Assembly: GCF_025244925.1 (NCBI RefSeq)
Contig: NZ_CP104275.1
Location: 1,798,001-1,862,000, forward strand
Length of the DNA: 64,000 nt
Source: Arthrobacter zhaoxinii
Lineage (GTDB): Bacteria > Actinomycetota > Actinomycetes > Actinomycetales > Micrococcaceae
Direction: 5' to 3'
Each line of letters starts with the position of its first letter. The stretch's first letter is position 1. Below, piece after piece: positions 49,106 through 58,667 of the stretch. Under the pieces are notes generated by a model, which saw only the letters and a list, made by a program, of their open reading frames with translations, had not been told where the DNA came from and did not search any database. Made by a program: the position numbers and the translations under genes.

Positions 49106-50509
49106 TCAGCTCAGCTGCGAGGGGTCGCTGAAACGGGTCCTGCGTGCTTTCACTGCCCGGTTCCAGATCCAGGTGAGCACCCACAGGACCAGCCCGAGCA
49201 GCAGCAGCAGCCCGGCGATCCGGTACTCAATGGCGTCCTGCGCCCACGGGCCGAGCAGGAAGGCGCAGGTTCCGGCACCGATGAAGGGCATGATGCCGGG
49301 GGAGCGGAAGTGCGGCCGGTCAACCGGCGTTCGGCGCAGGACGATGCACGCGATGTTCACCACGGTGAAGACGGCCAGCAGCAGCAGTGCGGTGGTCCCG
49401 CCGAGTGCCGTCACCGTTTCCCGGCCCATGAAGTTGGTGACCACGATGATCAGGCCCACCGCGATCGCCGTCGTAAACGCAATGGACGCCCAGGGGGTGC
49501 GGCGTCCGGGCAGGACCGCCGACAGCCCGCGGGGCAGGACATCCTGTTTTGCCATGCCGTAGAGCAGCCGGCTGGCCATCAGCATGTTGATCAGGGCGGT
49601 GTTGGCGACGGCAAAGATGGACAGGAACGGATAAATAACGTCCACGGGGAGGTTGGGGGCACCGGCCCGCACCACCTCCAGCAGCGGGGTGGCGGATTCG
49701 GACAGCTGCCCCACCGGCACCACGGCGACGGCGGCGATGGACACCAGCAGATAGACCGAGACCGTAATGGTCAGGCCGGTGAGCATCACCTTCGGGAAGA
49801 TCCTCGACGGGTCACGGGTTTCCTCCGCCATGTTCACCGAGTCCTCGAAGCCGACCATGGAGAAGAAGGCCAGGGCGGTGGCACCGGTGAGGGCGAGGAA
49901 CACGCTTTTGCCCGTTTCGGTTTCAAACACCACCACACGGGAAAAGTCCGCGTTGCCCTGGCTCATGGCCCAGAACCCGATGGCTATCACGATCAGGAGG
50001 CCGGTCAGCTCGATGGCGGTCAGCACAATGTTGAACTTCACGCTTTCCGCTGCGCCCCTGAGATTGACGGCAGCGAGCAGCAGCACGAAGATCACCGCGA
50101 TCCAGGTGACTCCGGTCTGTCCCCACTCAAGCTGAAACCCGACAATAAAGTTCTCGGCGAGGAATTTCGAGGCCGTCGAAGCGGACGTTATCCCGGAGCA
50201 CAGCACCCCGAAGGTCACGAGGAAGGTCAGGAAATGCACGCCGAAGGCCTTATGCGTGTACAGGGCGGCACCGGCCGCCTGCGGATACTTCGTCACCAGT
50301 TCCAGATAGGACAGAGCAGTAATGGTGGCCACCGCGAAGGCGAGCAGGATGGGCGCCCAGGCGGCGCCGCCGATTTCGCCGGCCACCTGTCCGGTCAGGG
50401 CGTAGACGCCGGTGCCCAGGATGTCGCCGACGATAAAGAGCAGCAGCAGCTTGGTGCCCATGACCCGCTTGAGCTCGGGCTGGACGGTTTCCGCTTTGAT
50501 GTCAGCCAT
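49106..50509 (-). CDS. APC family amino acid permease
   Basis: 467 residues with about twelve membrane segments. The start (LLLLFIVGDILGTGVYALTG) carries the consensus of unwound helix 1, and the FSMVGFEDSVNMAEETRDPSR stretch is the APC-family segment in helix 6. Closest in look to cationic amino-acid transporters (CAT/YfnA). Substrate not determined. Confidence 0.9.
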   Translation of the reverse strand: MADIKAETVQPELKRVMGTKLLLLFIVGDILGTGVYALTGQVAGEIGGAAWAPILLAFAVATITALSYLELVTKYPQAAGAALYTHKAFGVHFLTFLVTFGVLCSGITSASTASKFLAENFIVGFQLEWGQTGVTWIAVIFVLLLAAVNLRGAAESVKFNIVLTAIELTGLLIVIAIGFWAMSQGNADFSRVVVFETETGKSVFLALTGATALAFFSMVGFEDSVNMAEETRDPSRIFPKVMLTGLTITVSVYLLVSIAAVAVVPVGQLSESATPLLEVVRAGAPNLPVDVIYPFLSIFAVANTALINMLMASRLLYGMAKQDVLPRGLSAVLPGRRTPWASIAFTTAIAVGLIIVVTNFMGRETVTALGGTTALLLLAVFTVVNIACIVLRRTPVDRPHFRSPGIMPFIGAGTCAFLLGPWAQDAIEYRIAGLLLLLGLVLWVLTWIWNRAVKARRTRFSDPSQLS

Positions 50510-50589
50510 GGTTGTCCTTCCGGACGTTCAGGGATGCCGCGTTGGACGGTATTCTGCGCGGTGGACGGCTGATCTGGCAATGGGCTGCC

Positions 50590-51888
50590 CTACGCAGGCG
50601 CCTCGGGAATCACCCGGACGGCGCCGATCCGCCGGCGCCGCACGCCCAGGACCTCCAGCCTGCATCCCGGGGCCTGCACCGTGTCGCCGGGCCGTGCCAT
50701 GCGGCCCAGACGGTCCAGGATGTACCCGGCGACCGTCTCGTACTGGCCCTCGGGCAGCCCGAACCCGGTCAGCCGTTCGAATTCCTGCAGGATCAGTGCG
50801 CCGTCCACCACCAGCTGTCCCTTTTCCCTGCGGTAGCGGTCTTCGGGGTCCTGCCCGGTGTCGTATTCGTCGTAGATCTCGCCGACGAGTTCCTCCACCA
50901 GGTCTTCCAGCGTGACAATGCCGTCCGTCCCGCCGTATTCGTCCGCCACAATCGCAATGTGGCTGTTTCCGCGGCGCATGCGGCCCAGTGACGGCAGGAC
51001 GGCGGCGGTCCCCGGCACAAACAGAATCGGGCGCAGGATGTCTGCCACACTGCGCTGGTCCGGCTCCGGGGCGTCCGGATCCGGCATCAGATCCCGTACG
51101 TGGATGAACCCGAGAATGTCGTCCACTGAGGTGCCGGTCACCGGATACCGGGAATAGGGCTGGTGCCGCACCCGGCACCGGGCTTCTTCCAGGGGAAGGT
51201 CCGCACGGACAAACACCACTTCGGTCCGGGGCCGCATCACCTCCTGGACCAGCCTTGTGCCTGCTCCGAAGACGTCTGAGAGGATCCGCCGGCTGTCTTC
51301 GGCCAGCATGGGGCTGGCCGCCACCATGTCCCAGAGTTCCTGGCTGCTCACCGGCACGGTCTTCACCTTCGGATTACCGCCCAGCAGACGCACCACGGTG
51401 TCGGTCGAGAAGGACAGGAGCCGGATAACGGGGCGCATCAGCACCGCGAACAGGTTCAGGGCGGGGGAGAGGATGCGGGCGTAGAGGACGGCATTCTGCA
51501 TGGCCAGCCGCTTGGGCACCAGTTCCGAGAACACCAGGGACAGGTAGGCCACGGCGAGGGTCAGCAGGATGAACGCCGTCGCTTCCGCCGTGGACCGGGG
51601 CAGCCCCCACTGCCGGAGCAGGGGAACCAACGCCGGGGCCAGGGCCGAGGCACCGTAGGCAGCGGAGAAGAAACCGGTGAGGGTCACGCCGATCTGGATC
51701 GCCGACAGGAACAGGTTGGGGTTGCGGGCCAGGTGCGCGGTGCGCCTGCCCTGCTTCCCGCTCCGTTCGATGCCGCTGATCTGGCTCTCACGGAGGGACA
51801 CCAGTGCCATTTCCGCGCCGGCGAAGATTCCGCCCAGCAGAATGAAGAAAACCACGAGCAGGAGATTAAAGACGCCGCTGCCGTCCAT
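50590..51888 (-). CDS. CNNM/CorC-type membrane protein (hemolysin family)
   Basis: 432 residues: DUF21/CNNM membrane domain (about 1-185, four hydrophobic segments, ALVSLRESQISGIERSGKQG), then a CBS pair (about 205-330: VMRPRTEVVFVRADLPLEEA, YPVTGTSVDDILGFIHVRDL, VADEYGGTDGIVTLEDLVEE) and a CorC_HlyC domain at the C-terminus. Family members take part in Mg2+ or Co2+ transport; the old name hemolysin is misleading. ATG 51888 is chosen because the hydrophobic domain starts there. Confidence 0.9.
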   Translation of the reverse strand: MDGSGVFNLLLVVFFILLGGIFAGAEMALVSLRESQISGIERSGKQGRRTAHLARNPNLFLSAIQIGVTLTGFFSAAYGASALAPALVPLLRQWGLPRSTAEATAFILLTLAVAYLSLVFSELVPKRLAMQNAVLYARILSPALNLFAVLMRPVIRLLSFSTDTVVRLLGGNPKVKTVPVSSQELWDMVAASPMLAEDSRRILSDVFGAGTRLVQEVMRPRTEVVFVRADLPLEEARCRVRHQPYSRYPVTGTSVDDILGFIHVRDLMPDPDAPEPDQRSVADILRPILFVPGTAAVLPSLGRMRRGNSHIAIVADEYGGTDGIVTLEDLVEELVGEIYDEYDTGQDPEDRYRREKGQLVVDGALILQEFERLTGFGLPEGQYETVAGYILDRLGRMARPGDTVQAPGCRLEVLGVRRRRIGAVRVIPEAPA

Positions 51889-51911
51889 GGTGCGAGGGTA
51901 CCGAAGGCGTG

Positions 51912-51940
51912 CCGGTGATGTGAGGTAAAGATCACACCGG
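51912..51940. promoter_or_regulatory. Imperfect palindrome upstream of the CNNM gene
   Basis: CCGGTGATGTGA and TCACACCGG flank an AT-rich centre 24 nt before the CNNM start. It includes TGTGA-N8-TCACA, close to a CRP/GlxR half-site pair, but the spacing is 8 and not 6. Operator status is inferred. Confidence 0.3.
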
Positions 51941-51956
51941 ACCGTTCCGGAGAAAC

Positions 51957-51996
51957 AAAAAAGTCCTCCCGGAATCCGTAGATTCCAGGAGGACTT
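51957..51996 (-). terminator. Terminator of tRNA-Leu
   Basis: A 16-nt stem with one mismatch (51961-51976 with 51981-51996, loop CGTA) is followed on the minus strand by a T run. It starts 6 nt after the tRNA end. Confidence 0.88.
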
Positions 51997-52001
51997 CACT
52001 G

Positions 52002-52084
52002 TGCGCGGAGGGGGACTTGAACCCCCACCCTCGTTAGAGGACTAGCACCTCAAGCTAGCGCGTCTGCCATTCCGCCACCCGCGC
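52002..52084 (-). tRNA. tRNA-Leu (anticodon GAG)
   Basis: Complete cloverleaf on the minus strand. Acceptor GCGCGGG pairs with TCCGCGC (one G-T), with discriminator A. Anticodon stem CTAGC/GCTAG holds loop TTGAGGT, anticodon GAG, reading CUC and CUU. There is a long variable arm as in class II tRNAs, and T-arm GGGGG-TTCAAGT-CCCCC. The CCA end is not encoded. It is followed by its own terminator. Confidence 0.96.
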
Positions 52085-52277
52085 TTGGGTGATTTCCACC
52101 GGCTCTTTAGTTGTTCAAAACCTGTGGAAGCAACGGGAAAAACTCTAACACGGTTTAGGCGCTAAGCACGAATCGGCCCAAGCCGGGGGCCGGTCGGCGT
52201 CCCCGTGCAGCGAAATGCGGCCCATCGCGCCGCCGGTCTGGCTAAGCTGGCTGCACAGTTCACCGAAGGAGAAGCCC

Positions 52278-53600
52278 ATGCCCACAGACGTCCGTGCCGA
52301 GCAGCCCCGCGCCGAAGATGAGGTGGCCCGGATCTGCCAGGAGCTCATCCGCTTTGACACCTCCAACTTCGGCGACAACTCCGGTCCGGGGGAGCGTGCG
52401 GCTGCCGAGTACACCGCCGGGCTGATCGAAGAAGCCGGGCTGTCCGCCGACCTCTTTGAGTCGGCCCCGGGACGCGCGTCCGTGGTGACCCGGATGGAGG
52501 GCACCGATTCCTCCCTGCCCGCCCTCGTGGTCCACGGCCACCTCGACGTTGTGCCGGCCCAGAAAGCGGACTGGACGGTGGACCCGTTCAGCGGCGAGGA
52601 ACGGGACGGGCTGATCTGGGGCCGCGGCGCCGTGGACATGAAGGACATGGACGCCATGATCCTGTCCGTGATGCGCTCCATGGCGGCCACCGGAACCCGG
52701 CCCCGCCGGGACATTGTCTTTGCGTTCTTCGCCGATGAGGAAGCGGGCGGCGACTACGGTGCCCGCTGGGCCGTGGAACACCGTCCGGAACTGTTCGACG
52801 GCGCCACCGAGGCCATCTCCGAGGTCGGCGGCTTCTCGGCCACCATCGGCGGAAAGCGGACGTATCTGCTGCAGACTGCGGAAAAGGGCATCTCCTGGCT
52901 GCGGCTGGTCGCGCACGGCCGTGCCGGGCACGGCTCACAGATCAACACCGACAACGCCGTCACCCGGCTGGCCCGCGCCGTCGCCAACATCGGCAGCCAC
53001 CCCTGGCCCATCGAACTGACGGACACCACCCGTGCCTTCCTGGACGGCGTCACCGAACTGACCGGCGTCGAGTTTGATCCGGACAACCCGGACCGGATCC
53101 TCGCCGAACTGGGCACCGTGGCCCGGTTTGTGGGCGCGACCCTGCAGAACACCTCCAACCCCACGGTGCTGAAGGCCGGCTACAAGCACAACGTCATCCC
53201 CGGCACCGCCGAGGCCCTGATCGATGCCCGCACCCTGCCCGGGCAGGAGGAGCAGGTCCTGGCCACCATCCGCGAACTTGCCGGCGAAGGCATCGACATC
53301 AGCTACGAACACCAGGACGTGTCCCTCGAAGTACCGTTCAAGGGCAACCTGGTCGACTCGATGATCTCCGCCCTGCAGGCCGAGGATCCGGGGGCACCGG
53401 TGCTGCCGTACACGCTTTCGGGCGGTACGGACAACAAATCCCTCAGCCGGCTGGGCATCACCGGGTACGGCTTTGCCCCGCTGCGCCTGCCGGAAGACCT
53501 GGACTTCACCGGCATGTTCCACGGTGTGGATGAACGCGTTCCGGTGGACTCCCTGAAGTTCGGCACCCGGGTCCTCTCCCGCCTCCTGACCGACTACTGA
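52278..53600 (+). CDS. M20 family metallopeptidase/dipeptidase
   Basis: 440-residue zinc hydrolase of the ArgE/DapE/ACY1 (M20) family. First metal block LVVHGHLDVVPA near residue 78 and then GRGAVDMKDMDA; catalytic Glu pair in FAFFADEEAGGDYG; a lid domain (about 195-320) and final His in the C-terminal part. Likely an N-acyl-amino-acid hydrolase or dipeptidase; substrate unknown. AAGGAG before the ATG fixes the start. Followed after 31 nt by an acyl-CoA dehydrogenase gene. Confidence 0.9.
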   Translation: MPTDVRAEQPRAEDEVARICQELIRFDTSNFGDNSGPGERAAAEYTAGLIEEAGLSADLFESAPGRASVVTRMEGTDSSLPALVVHGHLDVVPAQKADWTVDPFSGEERDGLIWGRGAVDMKDMDAMILSVMRSMAATGTRPRRDIVFAFFADEEAGGDYGARWAVEHRPELFDGATEAISEVGGFSATIGGKRTYLLQTAEKGISWLRLVAHGRAGHGSQINTDNAVTRLARAVANIGSHPWPIELTDTTRAFLDGVTELTGVEFDPDNPDRILAELGTVARFVGATLQNTSNPTVLKAGYKHNVIPGTAEALIDARTLPGQEEQVLATIRELAGEGIDISYEHQDVSLEVPFKGNLVDSMISALQAEDPGAPVLPYTLSGGTDNKSLSRLGITGYGFAPLRLPEDLDFTGMFHGVDERVPVDSLKFGTRVLSRLLTDY

Positions 53601-53631
53601 GCCCGTCCCCGCCTTTCGAAGGAGAACCCCC

Positions 53632-54780
53632 GTGCCGGCCACCGATGTCCTTTCCCCGGAGCTGCTGGAACGCCTGCGCTCCCGTGCCGCGGGCTACGAC
53701 GAGACCAACAGCTTCTTTACGGAGGACCTGGCAGACCTGCGCGCGGCCGGTTACCTCGCCCTGTTCACCTCCCGTGACGGAGGCGGAGCCGGGATGGGCA
53801 TTCCGGACGTCGTTGCCTGCCAGCGGCTGCTGGCCTCGGCCGCTCCGGCGACCGCGCTGGCCGTGAACATGCACCTGGTCTGGTGCGGGGTGGCCCACCT
53901 GCTGGCGCTGAAGGGGGATGAGTCGCTGGACTTCATCCTGCGCGAGGCGGCGGCGGGGGAGTTGTTTGCCTTCGGAGTGTCCGAGCCTGCGAACCCGGCC
54001 GTGCTTTTCGATTCCCATACCGAGGCCCGTCCGACGGGCGACGGCGGGTATGCCTTCACCGGCACCAAGATCTTTACCAGCCTGTCCCCGGCGTGGACGC
54101 GGCTGGGCATCTTCGGAAAGGACTCCTCGGATCCGGAGGAGCCGCGGCTGGTTTTCGGGTTCGCCGAACGAGGCACGGAGGGCATCACCATTGCCGATGA
54201 CTGGAACACGATGGGCATGCGGGCCAGCCAGTCCTGCACCACCCGTCTGGCCGGCGCCGTGGTGCCGGCACCGCGGATGGTCCGCACGACGCCGGTGGGC
54301 CCGCACCGGGATCCCTTTGTCTTCGGGATCTTCGCCCTGTTTGAAACCCTGCTGTCCGCGGTCTACACGGGCATCGCGGACCGGGCCGTGGACCTGGCGG
54401 TCGAGACCGCCCGGGGACGTTCTTCACGTGAGGGCGTTCCGGCGTCGGCGGACCCCGCTACCCGCTGGAAGATAGCTGAAGCCGCCCTGCGGATGGACGG
54501 CATCCGGCTGCAGCTCGGCGCCGTGGCACGGGACCTTGAGGACGGCACGGATCACGGCAGCTACTGGTTCCCGCTGCTTTCGGGCCTGAAATACCGCAGC
54601 ACCGAAACGGCCCGCGGCGTGGTGGAAACCGCCGTCCGGGTTGCGGGCGGCCGCAGCTATTTCCGGGGTGCGGAGCTGGAACGGCTCTACCGCGACGTCC
54701 TCGCCGGAATGTTCCACCCCTCGAGCGAGGATTCGGTGCACGGGAGCGTGGCCAACGCGCTTCTGGGTCCGGTGGAGTAG
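53632..54780 (+). CDS. Acyl-CoA dehydrogenase family protein
   Basis: 382 residues, the standard size. N-terminal helices, middle beta domain with FGVSEPANPAVLF and GYAFTGTKIFTS, and a C-terminal helical bundle. The GMRASQSCTTRLAGAVVP stretch is the usual domain linker. The catalytic Glu is not obvious at the normal place, so activity on acyl-CoA is uncertain. GTG start with AAGGAG upstream. Likely co-transcribed with the M20 gene. Confidence 0.87.
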   Translation: MPATDVLSPELLERLRSRAAGYDETNSFFTEDLADLRAAGYLALFTSRDGGGAGMGIPDVVACQRLLASAAPATALAVNMHLVWCGVAHLLALKGDESLDFILREAAAGELFAFGVSEPANPAVLFDSHTEARPTGDGGYAFTGTKIFTSLSPAWTRLGIFGKDSSDPEEPRLVFGFAERGTEGITIADDWNTMGMRASQSCTTRLAGAVVPAPRMVRTTPVGPHRDPFVFGIFALFETLLSAVYTGIADRAVDLAVETARGRSSREGVPASADPATRWKIAEAALRMDGIRLQLGAVARDLEDGTDHGSYWFPLLSGLKYRSTETARGVVETAVRVAGGRSYFRGAELERLYRDVLAGMFHPSSEDSVHGSVANALLGPVE

Positions 54781-54817
54781 GGCCCTGGAAACACCCGGGG
54801 CGGGACGGCCCGGGCGG

Positions 54818-55051
54818 CTACGGGGTCCGCTGGACGCGCAGCACCCTGCGGCGCAGCCAGAACCGCCGGCCGCCGCCGCTGTAGATCCGGCTGCGGTGCA
54901 GTTCCCATTTGCCGTATTCGGCGTGCTCGACCAGGCGGCGCCTGGCGTCGGGCAGTGATTCGTTCGGATCCACCGACACCACCAGGTACTCGTAGTCCCG
55001 GGAATTATCGCGGCGGCGGGAGACATCAGGTGCAAGAATTTGTTCGCGCAT
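54818..55051 (-). CDS. DUF5703 family protein
   Basis: 77-residue protein with the family block YEYLVVSVDPNESLPDARRR and HAEYGKWELHRSRIY, ending in a very Arg-rich tail (RRFWLRRRVLRVQRTP). The function is unknown; the charge suggests nucleic acid or acidic partner binding. GGAGGG precedes the ATG. It diverges from the next gene across 41 bp. Confidence 0.8.
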   Translation of the reverse strand: MREQILAPDVSRRRDNSRDYEYLVVSVDPNESLPDARRRLVEHAEYGKWELHRSRIYSGGGRRFWLRRRVLRVQRTP

Positions 55052-55079
55052 TTCCCTCCAATTTTCCCTACTTTACCGA

Positions 55080-55085
55080 TAACGT
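55080..55085 (+). promoter_or_regulatory. Leaderless-type -10 box
   Basis: TAACGT (TANNNT) stands 7 nt before the ATG at 55093; no ribosome-binding site. Confidence 0.5.
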
Positions 55086-55092
55086 CTAGGTC

Positions 55093-55413
55093 ATGAGCAT
55101 AGATCCGCGCGTCGCGCTCCAGTCCCTTGTCACCGCGTTCGAGGAGCATCTCGCGGCTGCGGCCGCCCGCCGCGGCGAAAAGGATCCGGTGGTCGAAAGT
55201 GCGTATCTGGCCATCGCCGATGCCTTCGAAGTCTACGAGGAAGTCCTTTACGACGCCTACGGCGAGGTGACCCCGCTGGAAATCTACGAAGACGACGAGG
55301 ACGACGGCGACTACGACGGCGTGGATGAAGTGGACGAAGTCCTGGATGACGAGCCGGAGGCGGCGGGGGACCAGGACAACGGGAACCCGCTGGGCCGCTC
55401 CGCCAACCGGTAG
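55093..55413 (+). CDS. Small acidic protein of unknown function
   Basis: 106 residues, no family assigned. The first half (DPRVALQSLVTAFEEHLAAA, then VESAYLAIADAFEVYEEVLYDAYG) is predicted helical; the second half is highly acidic (YEDDEDDGDYDGVDEVDEVL) and probably disordered. No membrane segment. It stands between DUF5703 and uppP and appears to have its own leaderless promoter. Confidence 0.75.
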   Translation: MSIDPRVALQSLVTAFEEHLAAAAARRGEKDPVVESAYLAIADAFEVYEEVLYDAYGEVTPLEIYEDDEDDGDYDGVDEVDEVLDDEPEAAGDQDNGNPLGRSANR

Positions 55414-55453
55414 CGCGCCCCTGCGGGTGAACGGCTGCGTCCCGGTCGTCAAT

Positions 55454-55459
55454 TAGAGT
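55454..55459 (+). promoter_or_regulatory. Leaderless-type -10 box
   Basis: TAGAGT (TANNNT) 7 nt before the GTG of uppP. Confidence 0.5.
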
Positions 55460-55466
55460 CTTAGGT

Positions 55467-56291
55467 GTGAATTGGTTTGAAGCGATCTTCCTTGGCCTGA
55501 TCCAGGGCCTGACAGAGTTCCTCCCCATCTCCTCCAGCGCACACCTGCGCATTGTGGGGGAGCTGCTGCCCGGAGCCCAGGATCCGGGGGCGGCGTTTAC
55601 CGCCATCACCCAGCTGGGCACCGAAACCGCCGTCGCTGTGTACTTCTGGAAGGACATTGTCCGGATCGTGAAGTCATGGTTCGGCTCCCTCTTCGGCCGC
55701 GTGCCGCGCAGCGATCCGGATGCCCGCATGGGCTGGCTGATCATCATCGGCAGCCTTCCCATAGTGGTGCTGGGCCTCCTGTTCCAGGACCAGATCGAAA
55801 GCACCTTCCGCAGCCTGTGGATTGTCGCCACCATGCTGATTGTCTTCGGCATCATCCTGGCGGTGGCCGACGCCGTCGGCCGCCAGCAGCGCACGCTGGA
55901 TAAGCTCACCTACCGGCACGGCATCCTGTACGGCTTCGCCCAGGCACTGGCCCTCATACCGGGGGTTTCCCGTTCCGGCGGCACCATTACCGCCGGCCTG
56001 TTCATGGGTTACACCCGTGAGGCTGCGGCACGCTACGCCTTCCTGCTCGCCATTCCCGCCGTCTTCGGCAGCGGACTGTTCCAGCTGGTGAAGTCGCTGG
56101 ACGAGCCCATGCCCTACACCGGCCTGCAGACCGGCGCCGCCACCGTGGTTGCCTTCGTTGTGGGCTTCGTCATTATCGGCTGGTTCCTGCGCTACGTCTC
56201 GACCCGCAGCTACCGCCTCTTCGTCTGGTACCGCATCCTCCTGGGCGTCTGCATCTACCTCCTGCTGGGCTTCGGCGTCCTTACCGCCTAA
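55467..56291 (+). CDS. uppP: Undecaprenyl-diphosphatase
   Basis: BacA/UppP integral membrane phosphatase that recycles undecaprenyl pyrophosphate for peptidoglycan synthesis; high dose gives bacitracin resistance. 274 residues, about eight membrane segments. Family motifs [16 protein letters not shown] near residue 14 and [20 protein letters not shown] near 165. GTG start. Next to mshC, as in Mycobacterium. Confidence 0.95.
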   Translation: MNWFEAIFLGLIQGLTEFLPISSSAHLRIVGELLPGAQDPGAAFTAITQLGTETAVAVYFWKDIVRIVKSWFGSLFGRVPRSDPDARMGWLIIIGSLPIVVLGLLFQDQIESTFRSLWIVATMLIVFGIILAVADAVGRQQRTLDKLTYRHGILYGFAQALALIPGVSRSGGTITAGLFMGYTREAAARYAFLLAIPAVFGSGLFQLVKSLDEPMPYTGLQTGAATVVAFVVGFVIIGWFLRYVSTRSYRLFVWYRILLGVCIYLLLGFGVLTA

Positions 56292-56301
56292 CCGTGCCCG
56301 T

Positions 56302-56307
56302 TAGAGT
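56302..56307 (+). promoter_or_regulatory. Leaderless-type -10 box
   Basis: TAGAGT (TANNNT) 6 nt before the GTG of mshC, the same hexamer as before uppP. Confidence 0.5.
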
Positions 56308-56313
56308 GGAAGG

Positions 56314-57594
56314 GTGATTGCCTGGAAATCTTCCTCCCTGCCCTCCCTGCCCGGCACGTCGGACGACGTCCGGCTCTATGACACCGCCGCGCAGGCGCGG
56401 GTGGCCGTGCGGCCCGCCGGCGAGGCGAGCATGTATGTCTGCGGGATCACCCCCTACGACGCCACACACATGGGCCACGCGTCCACCTACGTGGCGTTCG
56501 ACCTGCTCAACCGCCAGTGGCGCGACGCCGGCCACACGGTCCGCTATGTCCAGAACGTCACCGATGTCGACGATCCGCTGCTCGAGCGCGCCAACGCCAC
56601 CGGCGCGGACTGGCGCGAACTCGCCCGGGAGCAGACCCAGCTTTTCCGCGACGACATGGAAGCCCTCAACGTCCTGGCCCCGGACCACTACATCGGTGCG
56701 GTGGAGGCCGTGGAGTGGATTGTTCCGGTCGTCGAAGATCTCATGGACCGCGGCCTGGCCTACCGGGTTCCCGGTACCGCCGGTGAGCCCGACGGCGACC
56801 TCTACTTCGACGTCGACGCCGCCTCCCGGCTGGCCGACGGCGACCCCGATGCCTGGTGGCTGGGGCAGGTCTCGCACCTGACCCGCGAGCAGATGCTGCC
56901 GGTCTTTGCCGAACGCGGGGGAGACCCGGAGCGTCCCGGCAAGCGCAATGCTCTGGACCCGCTGCTGTGGCGCGTGGAGCGCACCGGCGAACCGTCCTGG
57001 GACGGCGGCCGGCTGGGAACCGGACGCCCGGGCTGGCACATTGAATGTTCAGTCATTGCCCAGCGTTTCCTGCCCCGTCCCTTCACTGTGCAGGCCGGCG
57101 GTTCGGACCTGGTCTTCCCGCACCACGAAATGAGCGCCGGGCACGCCTTTGCCTGCGAAGGCACCCCTCTGGCCTCGCACTACGCGCACGCCGGCATGGT
57201 GGGGCTGGACGGCGCCAAGATGAGCAAGTCGCTGGGCAACCTGGTCCTGGTCTCCCGGCTGCGTGCCGAGGGAGTCGAGCCGGCGGCCATCCGCCTGGTG
57301 CTGCTCTCCCACCACTACCGCACCGACTGGTTCTGGACCTCCGACCAGCTGCGCGGGGCCGAAGAACGCCTCGTCGCATGGCGGCGTGCCCTGCAGTCCA
57401 CCAACGACGACGCCGCCGCCGCGCTCCTGCAGCAGATCCGCGCCGCGCTGGCCGATGACCTGGATGCCCCGGCCGCACTGCAGGCTGTGGACGCCTGGGC
57501 GGGCGCGGCAGCTGCCGGCGGAACGCCGGGAACCCAGACCGGAGCCGAACTCGTCTGCGCCGCTCTGAACGCGCTGCTCGGAGTCCAGCTCTAG
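56314..57594 (+). CDS. mshC: Mycothiol ligase (Cys:GlcN-Ins ligase)
   Basis: ATP-dependent ligase that joins cysteine to glucosaminyl-inositol in mycothiol synthesis. 426 residues, related to cysteinyl-tRNA synthetase but lacking its tRNA-binding C-terminal domain. [18 protein letters not shown] has the HIGH-like motif and a zinc Cys; [10 protein letters not shown] and [13 protein letters not shown] give the other zinc ligands; KMSKS is in [10 protein letters not shown]. Presence of mshC marks a mycothiol-making actinobacterium. Confidence 0.96.
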   Translation: MIAWKSSSLPSLPGTSDDVRLYDTAAQARVAVRPAGEASMYVCGITPYDATHMGHASTYVAFDLLNRQWRDAGHTVRYVQNVTDVDDPLLERANATGADWRELAREQTQLFRDDMEALNVLAPDHYIGAVEAVEWIVPVVEDLMDRGLAYRVPGTAGEPDGDLYFDVDAASRLADGDPDAWWLGQVSHLTREQMLPVFAERGGDPERPGKRNALDPLLWRVERTGEPSWDGGRLGTGRPGWHIECSVIAQRFLPRPFTVQAGGSDLVFPHHEMSAGHAFACEGTPLASHYAHAGMVGLDGAKMSKSLGNLVLVSRLRAEGVEPAAIRLVLLSHHYRTDWFWTSDQLRGAEERLVAWRRALQSTNDDAAAALLQQIRAALADDLDAPAALQAVDAWAGAAAAGGTPGTQTGAELVCAALNALLGVQL

Positions 57595-57620
57595 GCGAGA
57601 CCCGGACCGTTCCCCGGGTA

Positions 57621-57663
57621 CGAAAACGCCGGCCGCACCCATCGGGTACGGCCGGCGTTTTCG
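57621..57663. terminator. Bidirectional terminator, mshC and PAC2 gene
   Basis: A 15-bp perfect stem (57621-57635 with 57649-57663) whose ends give GTTTTCG on both strands, between convergent mshC and the PAC2 gene. Confidence 0.85.
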
Positions 57664-57678
57664 TGTTCGCGGCCTCGC

Positions 57679-58566
57679 TCAGTCCCTGCGGCGGCGCTTC
57701 AGGTAGCGTTCAAATTCGCGGGCAATGGATTCCCCGCTGGCCTCGGGGAGCTCGGCCGTATCCTTCGCTTCTTCGAGCTGGCGGACGTAGGCGGCAACCT
57801 CCGGATCCTCGGTGGCCAGCTCATCCACGCCCCGTTCCCAGGCCTCGGCCTCTTCAGTCACCAGATGCGTATCCAGGGGAGCCTGCAGCAGTTCCTCAAT
57901 GCGGTTCAACAGGGCCAGCTGCGCCTTGGGCGACGGCGCCTGCCCCACGTAGTGCGGCACCGCGGCCCAGAGCGAGATGGAAGGGATGTCCGCCAGTCCC
58001 GCCATCTCGGACACCACTCCCACAATGCCGATGGGCCCCTCATAGGAGGAAGACTCAAGGCCCAGGCTTTCCTGCAGGTCGACTTCCTCGCAGGACGCAC
58101 TCACCGGAATGGGCCGCGAATGCGGAACATCGGCGAGCAGTGCGCCGGCAAGAACAATGCAGTCCACCTCCAGTTCCTTGGCCAGGGCAATGAGTTCAGC
58201 GGTGTAGGCCCGCCACTTGTACGAGGGCTCGACGCCCGTGACGAAAATGACGTCCAGGTTGCTGTCCGGGACCTCGGCCCGGGAAATCCGCGTGGTGGGC
58301 CACTTGATCCGGTGCCCGCCGGAGGCCGTGCGCTTGATCGACGGTCTCGTAAACTGGAAATCGTAGTACTCGTCGGCGTCGATACTGGCTATCTTTTCGC
58401 TGTCCCAGTGCCGGCTCAGGAATTTCAGGGCATCGGAGGCTGCTTCACCCGCGTCGTTCCACCCTTCGAACGCAGCCAGCATCACCGTGACGCGCTCGGG
58501 GGACGTCTCGTCGCCAAAAAAATCCTGGAGGCCTGTGGCTTCAAAGCCTTCGGTATTGCTCACCAC
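57679..58566 (-). CDS. PAC2 family protein
   Basis: 295-residue protein related to proteasome assembly chaperone 2. It has FEGWNDAGEAASDALKFL near residue 30, VLAGALLADVPHSRP in the middle and the SISLWAAVPHYVGQAPSPKA block. Its role in bacteria is not settled; it is common in actinobacteria close to proteasome genes, as here (arc and dop 3-5 kb away). GTG start; a second GTG follows at once. Confidence 0.88.
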   Translation of the reverse strand: MVSNTEGFEATGLQDFFGDETSPERVTVMLAAFEGWNDAGEAASDALKFLSRHWDSEKIASIDADEYYDFQFTRPSIKRTASGGHRIKWPTTRISRAEVPDSNLDVIFVTGVEPSYKWRAYTAELIALAKELEVDCIVLAGALLADVPHSRPIPVSASCEEVDLQESLGLESSSYEGPIGIVGVVSEMAGLADIPSISLWAAVPHYVGQAPSPKAQLALLNRIEELLQAPLDTHLVTEEAEAWERGVDELATEDPEVAAYVRQLEEAKDTAELPEASGESIAREFERYLKRRRRD

Positions 58567-58655
58567 TTCACACTATGCCCCGTCCGACCCGCATGTCAGG
58601 AGCCCGTCACGGTGCTTCGCGGAGAGCAAAAGAAACACCGGCTTACGCCGCCACG

Positions 58656-58661
58656 TAGACT
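58656..58661 (+). promoter_or_regulatory. Leaderless-type -10 box
   Basis: TAGACT (TANNNT) 6 nt before the ATG of the HAD gene. Confidence 0.5.
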
Positions 58662-58667
58662 GAGGAC

